A stretch of DNA of 64,000 nucleotides from Unio delphinus. Taxonomy: Eukaryota > Mollusca > Bivalvia > Unionida > Unionidae. The DNA lies in the NCBI GenBank assembly GCA_029339505.1, contig JAQISU010000247.1:310001-374000 (forward strand), in the 5' to 3' direction. The translations under genes were made by a program, and so were the position numbers. Under the pieces are notes generated by a model that searched no databases, was not told where the DNA came from, and worked only from the letters and a program-made list of their open reading frames with translations. Position 1 is the stretch's first letter, and each line of letters begins with the position of its first letter. Shown piece by piece: positions 1-8,894 of the stretch.

Positions 1-141
1 ATGTGTTCTCTTTTTAGAGTTAACTCCCTTTGCATCCTTGTGACCTGTCAGACATCTCTGCTGTATAAAAGCTGATCTTTCACCTTCAATTATAGTCTCT
101 TCTGCTGGAGAATATGATCTGTTGCATCCAACAAAGCAGAC
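1..141 (-). CDS. TRMT44: TRMT44-like gene, exon 9 (partial)
   Basis: This exon continues past the left edge. Read on minus it starts right after an acceptor CAG (142-144, preceded by TTTA) and opens in phase 0 with VCFVGCNRSYSPAEE. That is the expected continuation of exon 8 (…RIPSTKR), corresponding to the conserved RVCLVG stretch after the methyltransferase domain. The frame stays open to base 1 without a stop. The remaining C-terminal part, which in animal homologues can include a zinc-finger tail, lies outside the window. The assignment depends on continuity with exon 8 across the Polinton-bearing intron. Confidence 0.82.
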
Positions 142-1272
142 CTGTAAATGATATGTACAAGACAGATGCACAAAAAATTGCTGAAAAAGGTGTTTATGAA
201 ACATAATGGTCAACAAAGTGCCTATGAAAATGACCAACAAGCAAAACTTAACTAAGATTGGATGGACATGGGTAAAACTGCATATTGTGGGGCATAATAA
301 AAACAAATAAAAAAAAGAAGTAGCAATTTTAACCCAAAAAATGTTAAACTTTTCTGGTATTCTGTTTCTGTCAAATATGTGTATCTGTTTGTCACAACAA
401 TCTTGGGGAAAATTTGAGAAACAAAATATACTTTTAGTCAAGTTAATCAAGCAACTATTTTCATCAGTATACACCACTCCCTCGATAACTCGTGCACATT
501 GGGGTCCAAAAACATCAACCGCACGATAAGTGAGGCACAAGTTATCGAGGGACCTATAATAAAAAAAACAAACAATAAAAGGATCAAAACAAAGGCGAAA
601 GGGTGGGTGGCAGATTTTATAGTGTTGAATACTCAATTTATAATCGTGCTGTGATCAACTGTGAATAAAAATATCTTCATAACGGTGTAGTTTATTTTTT
701 CCTCATAGAGTAACATTAATTTCTGGATAAATTACTGTATATTGAGGAGCTATTCAAAAACATTATTCCACATGGTTTCCGTTTGCTTAACATGTGTACA
801 GCTTCACATATTGTGCAATAAGTCACTAATTTTTGTGCTGAACTGGATACATTCTAGTTTTATTGTTGGATCCAAATTAGACGTATTTGTTTAATACAAA
901 AGATCGACTCTCTTTTCGAGAAACAATGTTGATCGATCGATTGATAAATATATTTGATTGCAGTAGAAGTAAAATGGAAAAAAAAACAAAAACAAGGGTT
1001 AATCATTATCCACATGAATTTAGTGGGTCTACAAATTTAAAACAGTGTAAATTAGAACACGATAATAAAAATGCCAGTTGTGATACGCTTTACAATTGAC
1101 AATATACTTTTTTTAAAAAAATCAGTTAATTTTTTGTGTTACTCCCTGATTTCGCTGCTGCCGAGCAAAATCGTCCCTTGCTTGATTTGATGCATACAGC
1201 ATATTCAAAGTGATAAAACAACACAGGTCTCTTTTAATGAATTATTTTAGTGCAACAAACACTTCGCCAAGT
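142..1272. other. TRMT44 intron 8, part distal to the Polinton
   Basis: No gene is seen here. A short fold-back at about 477-555 pairs CTCCCTCGATAACTCG with the later AAGTTATCGAGGGAC. A related end (CGAGTTATCGAGGGACC) occurs on the other side of the Polinton at about 17018. These look like ends of an older pogo/Tigger-type non-autonomous element into which, or beside which, the Polinton inserted. The rest is plain AT-rich intron. Confidence 0.5.
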
Positions 1273-1542
1273 AGCAGCAGAAGGGGCGAATCAGACAACA
1301 TTTTTAGACAAGTTTTCACTGAAATCACGCTTAAAAACAATGAAACCAGTGACATCAGACCCCCCAATGTGTATGTGTTTCATGGATTAGGTCCAAAAAA
1401 AAAATATGAAAAAAATCAATGAAATTAATGAAATCCTCCATCGATTTTGGGGAAAAAGGGACTACAACGTCGTTGTCACTCACTAGAACTTTCAGTTGGG
1501 GTTAACCGAATATTTGATCCAGTCCGATACGATATCGTGTTC
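1273..1542 (+). repeat. Polinton left terminal inverted repeat
   Basis: This arm matches the reverse complement of 16192-16460 at about 98%. Differences are one A/G in a TCACGCTT/TCACACTT stretch, one base in an A-run, and a small cluster near 1447-1452. It ends at …ATCGTGTTC. Just inside is a small palindrome (CCAGACCTTGTCTGG), then CATGTAAAT, which is again shared with the other arm. Because the right arm contains the last codons of the ATPase gene, this arm carries a copy of that gene's 3' end. Confidence 0.93.
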
Positions 1543-1603
1543 CAGACCTTGTCTGGGGGACATGTAAATCACTACGACGAAAATCACTACGACGAAAATC
1601 CTT
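1543..1603. repeat. Short tandem duplication inside the left repeat
   Basis: Two copies of ATCACTACGACGAAA lie end to end at about 1568-1597, between the terminal repeat and the stop codon of the first minus-strand gene. Nothing else is seen. Confidence 0.6.
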
Positions 1604-2977
1604 TCAGGATTTCACAAATAGACTAATCGCTAACACCGCCTCTTGTAAATCAATCAGATTATTAGACTGGTCAGTGAGTTTGAAATTAATTCTGGTTAAT
1701 GAATTATTATGACATCGCATATAGACTGGATTCACCGGGGACTCAATTATTAAAAACCCTGGAGGAGCTGTTGGTGCAAATGAATACAAAATATATCCCT
1801 GCTGAGCTTGATTTGATCGTTCTAAATTTATTTGATAGCTTCCTTCGATCACATCACATACTAAATTGAGCGCAATCACCGTTGAAATATTCACATTGAA
1901 CGAAGCAATATGCCTGCCACCACCATCTGGGTCATTATTGTGTGTCAGGATAGTTGTTTGTGGTTGTGATGGTGTTTTTTTCCACGTATCATGGATTTTT
2001 TTGAAACCTTCATCGATGGCATCATCGAGAGATTTTTGTAGTTCTAAGAGATTATATCCTGGTAGTTTGAATGTTGGAATATCTCTTATGCGGATCTTAT
2101 AGTCTATTGCAAATAAATCTCTTGTTTTAGGACTACTGTCACCTAATACCTCTTGAATAATTTGTGAATGAAATGTTTCCATGTCATTGATGATTTTGTT
2201 ACATGTTTCTACGACACTGATAAATTCATCTCGGGTGAGAGTGCCTGATCTAAGGGATATAAACAACAATGAAATATCGTTATTGAAAGCTGTGAAATTT
2301 TCAGTGATTTTATCCCGGTTAGCAAGATGATGAATAAGTTTTATTTTTTCATCATATTCTACTCTAATGAAAAAATATAACTTATCATAATATCTATAGC
2401 TTTTTATTGGATTATCAGATTTTATCCTGTCTGTGATATAATCGGTTTTTTGTGGTTCTGGTAATTTAACGGTTTTTCCACCGGGTGGTAATTCAGGCCA
2501 TCCTAGTACGGTTCTAATAGAACTCTGATAGATATCTACGACGTATCCTTCTGTGCTTATTTCAATGGCAGATGATAGTGTCGGCACATGAACTGTTATA
2601 GCTATTTTTGATTCTTTTCCAGTAATCGATTTTATTCTACGCGCGAATTCATCATTGATTTGTTCAATTTGATATGATCTGGTTGGTATGGAAACAACAT
2701 TCCAGTCTGGGGTACCGTCGGGTTTATTCTTATTTGCAAATACCAGTGAATTATTGGGTTGTTGACCACCAAATGATTTTGACCTAATATTTGGCCAACT
2801 GTGGTATACTCGTAATTTTGCTAGCGCTATCTCCTTCACTGGGACCGGAGAGGGGAAATTCACACTGAATTCTGGATTCGTTGAGGTTATTGAGATCATG
2901 CTTGTTTGTACTGGGTTTGTGTTCTCCACTATTTGTTGAAGTAATTCCATCTGTGTTGTCATTGTTATTATACTCAT
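1604..2977 (-). CDS. Polinton virion-like protein, beta-rich (penton-like candidate)
   Basis: This ORF of 457 aa is the first morphogenesis gene inside the left repeat. The N-terminal part has the pattern of a widespread uncharacterised Polinton protein: a beta-rich start ending in LRVYHSWPNI, a SIPTRSYQIEQINDEF segment, then SSIRTVLGWPELPPGG (usually an 'LGF' motif). The C-terminal 110 residues form a second beta-rich domain with IEGSYQINLE, SFAPTAPPGFLIIESP and INFKLTDQSNNLIDLQ, also typical of that family. The middle (about 185-330) is a helical insert. The position and beta-rich character would fit a penton or vertex protein, but I cannot prove that from sequence. The start overlaps the upstream gene by about 190 bp; M10 (MELLQQIVEN) is a plausible alternative start. 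Confidence 0.6.
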   Translation of the reverse strand: MSIITMTTQMELLQQIVENTNPVQTSMISITSTNPEFSVNFPSPVPVKEIALAKLRVYHSWPNIRSKSFGGQQPNNSLVFANKNKPDGTPDWNVVSIPTRSYQIEQINDEFARRIKSITGKESKIAITVHVPTLSSAIEISTEGYVVDIYQSSIRTVLGWPELPPGGKTVKLPEPQKTDYITDRIKSDNPIKSYRYYDKLYFFIRVEYDEKIKLIHHLANRDKITENFTAFNNDISLLFISLRSGTLTRDEFISVVETCNKIINDMETFHSQIIQEVLGDSSPKTRDLFAIDYKIRIRDIPTFKLPGYNLLELQKSLDDAIDEGFKKIHDTWKKTPSQPQTTILTHNNDPDGGGRHIASFNVNISTVIALNLVCDVIEGSYQINLERSNQAQQGYILYSFAPTAPPGFLIIESPVNPVYMRCHNNSLTRINFKLTDQSNNLIDLQEAVLAISLFVKS

Positions 2978-3431
2978 GTTTTTGTACTTCTAATTTTGAC
3001 ATCGCAGAATCATATATATCTACCATCGCTGAAAACTCACTCTCTGATATAATTGTATCATCGAGCGATGACGATATCATTGAGGATAATTGCGAGTATG
3101 CAGTGGATACAACATGAAATTGAATTATGTAGTCTTGTAGTTTCCGTTGGCTGCATGATGATATTTTTTTTGTGATTATTGAAATAATTCCAGCGATTGT
3201 TGTTGCCGCAGAAATGCAAATTGGAACAGCTATCGGGGCCATCATTGTCACTGAAGACAGTATAATACCGGCTCCGGTGATTACACCACTCACTGAATAC
3301 ACAGTAACATCAATTGCGGTAATTCTCCTGCGATATTTTTTAATTTTCAATTCATACTCCTCAGACAGAGTTTTGAGTCTAGTTTGATATTCTCTGACCT
3401 GATCATAGCGATATTGCGATGATGAAATCAT
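2784..3431 (-). CDS. Polinton small membrane protein with coiled-coil flank
   Basis: This ORF of 215 aa has a charged N-terminus, then two hydrophobic segments at about residues 42-63 and 67-88 (GVITGAGIILSS, AVPICISAATTIAGIISII) joined by a short turn. A lysine-rich exit follows, then an amphipathic helix region ending in ISESEFSAMVDIYDSAMSKL. The pattern of paired glycine-rich membrane helices followed by a 'D..IS..EF' helix recurs in Polintons, where the protein has no established role; a membrane-active or virion-membrane function is only inference. The last 65 residues overlap the next gene in another frame and are probably less constrained. Confidence 0.6.
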   Translation of the reverse strand: MISSSQYRYDQVREYQTRLKTLSEEYELKIKKYRRRITAIDVTVYSVSGVITGAGIILSSVTMMAPIAVPICISAATTIAGIISIITKKISSCSQRKLQDYIIQFHVVSTAYSQLSSMISSSLDDTIISESEFSAMVDIYDSAMSKLEVQKHEYNNNDNTDGITSTNSGEHKPSTNKHDLNNLNESRIQCEFPLSGPSEGDSASKITSIPQLAKY

Positions 3432-3479
3432 TTTTTATTTTAACAACGCTAGCGTTTTCAATTGTGAAATCCTTTCAAT

Positions 3480-4562
3480 TTATTTACTTAAATCCGCTAC
3501 GAATTCCACATACCACGTCGTTGAAACCCCAATCAAAGTTCTATCAGTAGTTGTTATAGTGAACTTTTCAGTTGTACCCTTGTCGATGATCGTTGAAATC
3601 GTATTGTTGACCCCGGATGAACTCGACGATGATATATTAAATTGAGGCCATGGTGTCACCAGTGTTAATCGATAAATACCCTTGACGGTTGCAGTGATAT
3701 CTAATGTGTTGTTTGTAGGTGTCCACGCAAATGATCCGTGTTGGATCGTGTATACTAAGTTGTTGGTTTTCTCATGAGGAATTTTTGTTTTTTCAATGGC
3801 TGTTATCATCCTCGTTGCATCCCCTTTGATGTCTTCGATGAAAGGTTTCGTCTCATCGATGGATTTTTTAATATCAGGGAGTTTTAGTTCAATTTTATCT
3901 AACGGGGTTCCAATAAATTTATCAATGATATTTCTACGAAAAGCATTATAACTTCGTATATGATCATCCAGCTCACGGCTGTGGGTGGTAATCTTGTTGT
4001 CTTGGGTGGTAATCTTGTTGTCGTTGTCGGCAATCATGCGGTTGTTGGTGATAATCATCTTGTTGTGGGTGGCAATCGTGTCTGTGATCGTAGACACAAG
4101 TGCGCCTGGTTTAAGTCGTCCGTCGTTGGAATACAGCGCAATAGAGTTTTCAGCGGCGTCGCGCTGCCGTATCAAAATATCATCCAGAGAAATATTACTG
4201 GTTTTCAATTTACCCTGATCGGAAAATAACGCAACGGTGTTCTCGATTGCGTTTTGTTGTTTAACCAAAATATCATCCAGAGAAATATTACTGGTTTTCA
4301 ATTTACCCTGATCGGAAAATAACGCGATAGTATCCTCGATTGCGTTTTGTTGTTTAACCAAAATATCATCCAGAGAAATATTACTGGATTTCAATTTACC
4401 CTGGCGATCTTGAAATACAACTATTTCATTCGGGTCAACACTTGTTAAGTTCAACGTCTCAGCGATTTCATCTTTAATTTTTTTTGTTATATCCTTGATA
4501 GAATCAGGGGTTGCAGTGCCATCGGGTTTGGGTTTCAAAGATCTCCCCCAAATATCAATCAT
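3480..4562 (-). CDS. Fibre-like protein with 33-residue repeats
   Basis: This is a 360 aa ORF. Residues 50-155 contain three near-identical repeats of about 33 aa built on SNISLDDILVKQQNAIE and ALFSDQGKLKT. A fourth, divergent unit ends in YSNDGRLKPGALV. Next come a heptad-like stretch with repeated NNRMIADNDNKITTQDNKI, a longer predicted helical region, and a compact C-terminal part (about 265-360) rich in beta-forming and Ser/Thr residues. A repetitive shaft with a globular end is the layout of viral fibres and phage tail fibres, so a host-attachment role is inferred. No sequence family was recognised. It lies 1 bp from the protease gene in the same direction, so the two are probably co-expressed. 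Confidence 0.55.
   Translation of the reverse strand: MIDIWGRSLKPKPDGTATPDSIKDITKKIKDEIAETLNLTSVDPNEIVVFQDRQGKLKSSNISLDDILVKQQNAIEDTIALFSDQGKLKTSNISLDDILVKQQNAIENTVALFSDQGKLKTSNISLDDILIRQRDAAENSIALYSNDGRLKPGALVSTITDTIATHNKMIITNNRMIADNDNKITTQDNKITTHSRELDDHIRSYNAFRRNIIDKFIGTPLDKIELKLPDIKKSIDETKPFIEDIKGDATRMITAIEKTKIPHEKTNNLVYTIQHGSFAWTPTNNTLDITATVKGIYRLTLVTPWPQFNISSSSSSGVNNTISTIIDKGTTEKFTITTTDRTLIGVSTTWYVEFVADLSK
4190..4400 (-). repeat. 99-bp tandem repeats in the fibre-like gene
   Basis: Two almost perfect 99-bp copies, plus partial copies on each side, share ATCATCCAGAGAAATATTAC and CAATTTACCCTGATCGGAAA. Because 99 is a multiple of three, copy number can change without breaking the frame. 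This is a simple way to alter shaft length. Confidence 0.8.
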
Positions 4563-4563
4563 G

Positions 4564-4986
4564 TTATTGTAAAACTCTTTCTCTCTCTAAAAAGCGATTA
4601 CTAGTGTAGTCATTAACGACAATATGAGGTGGTTTTCTAGATGCTGAAATAGCGTCAAGGACATTTAATACTTCACTGCCGCATATTGGTGGGTCATTGA
4701 TTTGTTGTGTTGGTAGCGTAGAATACCAAGTCTTCATTGGAAATTGTTTTATGTAACGCATAAATTCTTTTGGTGGGGCTAATCCATATGAATCAAAATA
4801 GACAATCCCACGTGGATCAATAGCGTATGCAACCCAGTGAGTTCCAGGTCCGGTGCTGTTATCGACATTAATAATACCTGTTTCAGTTTTGTTTGGTTGA
4901 TGTGGTAATTGATCTTTCATAAAAACACCTCTGAAATGTTTAATCGCTAGTTTTTTAGCAGCATCCATTAAATCAAAATTGGACAT
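4564..4986 (-). CDS. Adenain-like cysteine protease (virion maturation)
   Basis: This protein of about 140 aa matches the Polinton/adenovirus-type maturation protease, a thiol protease of the Ulp1/adenain fold that cleaves capsid precursors. The catalytic His is in GTHWVAY (about residue 50), the acidic residue in VYFDSYGLAPP (about 65), the oxyanion Gln in TQQINDPP (about 95) and the nucleophile Cys in PPICGSEVLN (about 102). Order and spacing fit the family. I chose the start at MSNFDLMDAA (4986). An ORF from 5082 is open, but its first 32 codons overlap the 3' end of the minor capsid gene and look like read-through of it. The gene lies between fibre-like and minor capsid genes, and all key residues are present. 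Confidence 0.9.
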   Translation of the reverse strand: MSNFDLMDAAKKLAIKHFRGVFMKDQLPHQPNKTETGIINVDNSTGPGTHWVAYAIDPRGIVYFDSYGLAPPKEFMRYIKQFPMKTWYSTLPTQQINDPPICGSEVLNVLDAISASRKPPHIVVNDYTSNRFLERERVLQ

Positions 4987-5021
4987 GGGAATCATAGGTT
5001 CGGAAATTGAAGATTTCTGAA

Positions 5022-5517
5022 TTAATAAACCGTTCCTGGTAGTCTCAGGCCTGATCCGTGAACGGATCTCCCGCTGTACCATGAATACGGGGTTCCTGGT
5101 AGTCTTAGACCCAATCCTTGAACGGATCGTCTCTTTTTTTTATATCCTTGTCCAGCTGCCTTTTTCAACGCCATTCCTGCTGCAGTACCAACGGCTCCTA
5201 ACGCCGCTGCTTTAGCCACCGCTGGGGCTGCTGCTGCAATCAATGCTGGTATTGCAGCTAACAATGGAAATATACCGCCTGTTTTCATCATATTTTTGAT
5301 AGCAGCCGCAGAGAGAGTAATCTGAACCCCTTTTTTTATCCTTGAAAGCATCATTGAAATGTTTCACCTGACGAGTTGTCAGCGATAATTTATTTTCACC
5401 ACCAGTCATTTGATTAGGTTTCAACGTGATTGTGGTTCCACATTTTTTAGCTGATTCTGATTGCAATTTTTTGATTTGACCAGGAGTTAACGTAACACTA
5501 ATAACACTATATGACAT
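5022..5517 (-). pseudogene. Minor capsid-like protein, frameshifted
   Basis: Two overlapping minus-strand frames make up one gene. The first (5517 down to about 5331) has the N-terminal pattern of alternating ITLKPNQM and LSLTTRQVKHFNDAF segments. The second (to 5022) carries the rest: an SAAAIKNMMKTGG segment, an Ala/Pro-rich hydrophobic core (LLAAIPALIAAAAPAVAKAA) and a basic tail with two copies of GLRLPGT. In related Polintons these halves form one protein of about 150 aa, generally viewed as a minor capsid or core component. The break falls at a T7 run (5331-5337 on plus), so it may be an assembly indel, a real mutation or, less likely, frameshifting. The joined product is deliberately not given. 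The spacing to the capsid gene is 49 bp. Confidence 0.8.
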
Positions 5518-5566
5518 TATACATAATAGATTGATTCTAATTCAATGAAAAATCGAGAAAAATCAA

Positions 5567-6982
5567 TCAAAGATTTTCTACTGGGGCATCTACCACTCTC
5601 ATTCGTCCACCAACACCTTCAAGTAACATTGATTTATCACTGAGAATGACAGCAACCGCTCTATAATCAGCAATAGCACCACGAGTCACATTAGCTCTAA
5701 AGTGTATATCAACAACTGACTGTCTCATCAAATCGAGATGTTCCAGTGAGAAGTAATAGATCGGATACAGATTCTTAAAATCAAATTGTGATATTTGCAA
5801 ACCAGTATCAACATTTTGATCGCGTGCCATAAATGACAACAGACGATGATAAACTCGTGCAATATGATTTTCTGTGTAATTAAGTTGTATATCCTCAGAT
5901 GGTTCCTGCTGGCCGTTTATTCTCAGTGAGACGTCTTTCACACCTAATTGATCAAATATCATATGACTGAAACGTTGATTGCCAACTCGTGTGGTATCCT
6001 GTAACGCAATAAATATATGACGTGGCGCAGAAACGCCTTGATTTGATGCTAGGTTCCAAGTGAATAACCTGTTGATATTTGATTGTTTCACATCTGTACT
6101 CACGGTTAGCCAACTCAACAACGACTTTCCTCCTTGGTCCATAAATGATAGTAATCGTCCTTCTGCGGTGATTGCTGGAGTCAACACTGGCATCCACAAT
6201 GATATTTTTGTTAAATTGACTTTACCAGCATCAGCATTTGGATTTGCAGCATCTGCTGGAATCCTCCAAATTGCGTCATTATCATCACTTTTTCGTACAA
6301 GCGATACTGTATGCTTCGCCCCGTAGATAACTTTTCTGACGTTTCTACAGAATCCAAATATGTGATGCAGTGGAATCGCGCATGAAAATGATTTACGCGC
6401 TCCTTGCAACATTGCGTTTCGTGTTGCAGCTCCTAGATTGAAATTAGGATCGTTGTTTATAATCATATCCTCGATATCAGCAGGAGCAGGAGGAGCAGCA
6501 CGATCATTTGGTCGTCTTACAACAAATGGATTTCCACCAGCGGTATTCTTACCATCTTTTGCAAACATCATAGATGAACCCGCTGATCTGGTATAATCAT
6601 CAGAATATCTCGCTAACCCTATGATTGTTGTGGCCACATCAACTTCACGATCTATGGACTCAATTTCTTTTCCATCAATGAGATATCTAGCACTCTCAAA
6701 TAGCGCCATAATACCATTATTGACAAAACCGACTTGAGTACTAGCTGGATACGGTGCTGGTACAGCAGTAGTATCAGCAGCTGTTACAATTTCTCCTTCT
6801 ACTTCAATAAATGCTTCACAGGGCAAAAAGTATTTACTGGTATCATGGACTTGAAGATCAATTCTTGCTCGACTATTTGAGTCTATGGCATGATAGGCGT
6901 AATATTGATAATCGCGTACAGAATCATTCTTGGGGACTGGGGCGTCTATATCAAATGCTGGATCAGGTGACCTTTTGAACAT
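5567..6982 (-). CDS. Major capsid protein, double jelly-roll
   Basis: This intact 471 aa ORF is the hexon-like capsid subunit of Polintons. Seen in sequence are an N-terminal segment DYQYYAYHAIDSNSRARI, then FVNNGIMALFESARYLIDG followed by an acidic EIESIDREVDVATTIIGLAR. This is the conserved signature of the animal Polinton capsid family (double jelly-roll fold). FSCAIPLHHIFGFCRN marks the middle, and RVYHRLLSFM and YYFSLEHLDLMRQSVVDIHF mark the second jelly roll. Length and domain order are normal for the group. The gene is the centre of the minus-strand morphogenesis block. With the protease and ATPase it indicates that the element could form virions, or descends from one that did. Confidence 0.92.
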   Translation of the reverse strand: MFKRSPDPAFDIDAPVPKNDSVRDYQYYAYHAIDSNSRARIDLQVHDTSKYFLPCEAFIEVEGEIVTAADTTAVPAPYPASTQVGFVNNGIMALFESARYLIDGKEIESIDREVDVATTIIGLARYSDDYTRSAGSSMMFAKDGKNTAGGNPFVVRRPNDRAAPPAPADIEDMIINNDPNFNLGAATRNAMLQGARKSFSCAIPLHHIFGFCRNVRKVIYGAKHTVSLVRKSDDNDAIWRIPADAANPNADAGKVNLTKISLWMPVLTPAITAEGRLLSFMDQGGKSLLSWLTVSTDVKQSNINRLFTWNLASNQGVSAPRHIFIALQDTTRVGNQRFSHMIFDQLGVKDVSLRINGQQEPSEDIQLNYTENHIARVYHRLLSFMARDQNVDTGLQISQFDFKNLYPIYYFSLEHLDLMRQSVVDIHFRANVTRGAIADYRAVAVILSDKSMLLEGVGGRMRVVDAPVENL

Positions 6983-7035
6983 TTTATTCTATTTATCAGA
7001 GTCTAAATCGTGAAATCGTAAACGATTTTTCCATT

Positions 7036-7467
7036 TCATCGACGTAGTTTTTTAAGGCCACTTCCTGCTATCATGTTTGCAATATTGCTTTGGTCCCCTT
7101 GATTTACCATCGACGCTAATTTTTCATCTACTGCGTTATTTATTATTTTACTAACACTTGCAGGCATTTCTTCTGTAGACGGTAACGGTTTCTTTTTTCG
7201 CCCCACTAATGATGTTATTTTATCCTTCGCAGTTGAAAACGCTTTCCCGGCAAGATTTCCAACAGTACTAATACCCTTATCACGAATAACATCAATGGCT
7301 TTCATTGATAACTGTTTAGCTAACGGCATCACTTTTGGGGCCATTCTTGAAAAGAATCCTAAAATGGTATTGCCGAGGCCATCTCCGTAGTATGCTCTAT
7401 AAACTGGAAACCGTGAATTAACTACATAGACGAGGGTTGGTTTATCATGATTGTAGTGTACGATCAT
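7036..7467 (-). CDS. Small basic amphipathic protein, minor capsid-like
   Basis: This 143 aa ORF starts with VYRAYYGDGLGNTILGFFSR. That is a glycine-rich lead into an amphipathic helix with MAPKVMPLAKQ, then lysine-rich segments (KDKITSLVGRKKKPLPS). It ends in GSGLKKLRR. A 'YYG.GLGN..GFFSR..P' start is common to small Polinton proteins located beside the capsid gene, and is reminiscent of adenovirus cement/core proteins of the pVI or pX kind. Assignment to a virion role comes from context. The terminal basic tail would suit DNA or capsid binding. It lies 53 bp upstream of the capsid start in the same direction. Confidence 0.55.
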   Translation of the reverse strand: MIVHYNHDKPTLVYVVNSRFPVYRAYYGDGLGNTILGFFSRMAPKVMPLAKQLSMKAIDVIRDKGISTVGNLAGKAFSTAKDKITSLVGRKKKPLPSTEEMPASVSKIINNAVDEKLASMVNQGDQSNIANMIAGSGLKKLRR

Positions 7468-7500
7468 TATTATAAAAACAATAGTGTTTTCAATTGTTAT

Positions 7501-8514
7501 TTAATCGCTATGATACCCATTTGCTAACTCGTCAATGAAATCTCGATAGGTTTTGATATCCATGATACCGCCGGCAAATAACCGTCTACAGATATCAGCT
7601 GCTTCATTAATTATTTCTGGAGAGTTATTTCCAGCTCGTTTTCCTCCGATGAGAACATCTAATGGTGATATATCATTGATAACACTATCAGGACAAGTGT
7701 TTCCAATCCTTGGATTTCCTAATCCACTTCCGCTATAACCAGTTGCTTCATCTAGTTTGTCTGTATCCGTGGTTTGTAAATAATCAAGAGTATCATCATC
7801 ATCATCATCATCAGGTGGTAGTTGTTGTTTTTTAGGAGAGAAAGATATTTTCTTTGCAGGTTGCTCTCGCCTTCTTTGCAATTTTGGCGGTTTTTGTTGT
7901 TGTTTTAGTTCTTCATATTGATTATACACGTGATCCACAATCTTGATATATTCGATGTATGATGCACTATCCGTCTTTTTTTGACTTTTTCCAGTTTTGA
8001 TTTTGTAGAATATATCAGCCCAGTGAGTGAAATTCTTAACATATTTATGATGTTCTGGTTTCAACATTTTTTTTCTGTTTTCATAAGAAGTAACAACAAG
8101 CGTAGGAATTTCTGTTGAATCAGTCTCATCAATTGCTGCTAACCCTTCTTCGTTAAATCTCATGCGTAAATCATCTACTGTTCTCTTTGATTCTATTTGT
8201 TTTGTTTGTTCAGTTTTCGCTGCTATTTTTTCGAGTTCACCAATAACAGATTTTCCCGTCTCGGGACCATCTCCCAGTATAGCACGCTCTACCCCCTTCG
8301 TTGCTGTGGTTACTGGTTTAAACAATTCTTCAGACCCCAGAGCAAAATCAGTTTGTAAACTCTGTCGTTGTTGCAGTTTATTTCTTACAGAGTCGCGAAT
8401 TGGTATAAATTTCTTAATTGCATCCAGTCGTTCACGAGCCAATCGGGTTGTTAATGCTTCATTGACCATTATTTGAAATCGCAAACCATTTTTCAATTGC
8501 AAAACACTTGACAT
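7501..8514 (-). CDS. Unrecognised helical protein of the morphogenesis block
   Basis: This 337 aa ORF is mostly charged and helical. The N-terminal 60 residues are arginine/glutamine-rich. The central part contains KMLKPEHHKYVKNFTHWADI and an EYIKIVDHVYNQYEELKQQQ helix. A very acidic run DDDDDDDTL at about 236-244 follows, encoded by a TCATCATCATCATCATCATC run on plus. The C-terminus has GSGLGNPRIGN and IMDIKTYRDFIDELANGY. It is the first gene transcribed in the minus-strand block, directly after the covarying hairpin repeats. I do not recognise a family; a scaffold or virion-assembly role would fit the position but is a guess. Confidence 0.6.
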   Translation of the reverse strand: MSSVLQLKNGLRFQIMVNEALTTRLARERLDAIKKFIPIRDSVRNKLQQRQSLQTDFALGSEELFKPVTTATKGVERAILGDGPETGKSVIGELEKIAAKTEQTKQIESKRTVDDLRMRFNEEGLAAIDETDSTEIPTLVVTSYENRKKMLKPEHHKYVKNFTHWADIFYKIKTGKSQKKTDSASYIEYIKIVDHVYNQYEELKQQQKPPKLQRRREQPAKKISFSPKKQQLPPDDDDDDDTLDYLQTTDTDKLDEATGYSGSGLGNPRIGNTCPDSVINDISPLDVLIGGKRAGNNSPEIINEAADICRRLFAGGIMDIKTYRDFIDELANGYHSD

Positions 8515-8768
8515 GTCGGATGATTTTTAACACAGTCATGGAAGTGTTATTTCATCGTGAGACACCTTCTATCATTGATGGAGAAAGTATCAAAATTGTA
8601 TATAAATAAAATAATACTGATAGTTTCTCCACTTTTTTGACATGTCGGATGATTTTTGATATGGTCATGGAAGTGTTATTTCATCCTATAACAGCTTCTA
8701 TCAGGTTTGTGGAAAGTGTCATAATTGTATATAAAATAAATAATACTGACAGTTTCCACACTTTTCAT
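8509..8768. promoter_or_regulatory. Two tandem 129-bp repeats, each with a hairpin
   Basis: The units start at about 8509 and 8638 (both TTGACATGTCGGATGATTTTT-like) and are about 75-80% identical. Each folds. In unit 1 TGGAGAAA (8579-8586) pairs with TTTCTCCA (8624-8631); in unit 2 TGTGGAAA (8708-8715) pairs with TTTCCACA (8753-8760). An additional five pairs lie beyond one mismatch. The loops keep TATATAAA and AATAAA elements. The region lies just upstream of the morphogenesis block and may be its promoter, a processing element or an origin. Confidence 0.7.
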
Positions 8769-8849
8769 TGATCAATCTGACATATCGTCCATCGATTTTT
8801 GACATACCCTTGAGGGTCGGCTAAAAAAAATGAGGGTCGGAATGATAAA

Positions 8850-8894
8850 ATGGTCGGGCAATCAATGGTCAGGCAATCAATGGTCGGGCAATCA
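8850..8894 (+). repeat. Three 15-bp iterons
   Basis: ATGGTCGGGCAATCA occurs three times in a row, with one G-to-A change in the middle copy. Two GAGGGTCGG motifs lie just before (8813-8840). The last copy overlaps the stop codon of the adjacent minus-strand gene. Direct iterons like these often bind a replication or transcription factor; that role is inferred. Confidence 0.75.

Noticed and set aside
5331..5337. Programmed ribosomal frameshift in the minor capsid gene
   Set aside because: The shift needed is not the common -1 type at this heptamer and other breaks in the element also fall in homopolymers; an indel is simpler. Not excluded without reads.
8511..8770. CRISPR-like array from the two 129-bp repeats and the 15-bp iterons
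   Set aside because: Units are contiguous without spacers and only two or three copies exist; the setting is an animal genome transposon.
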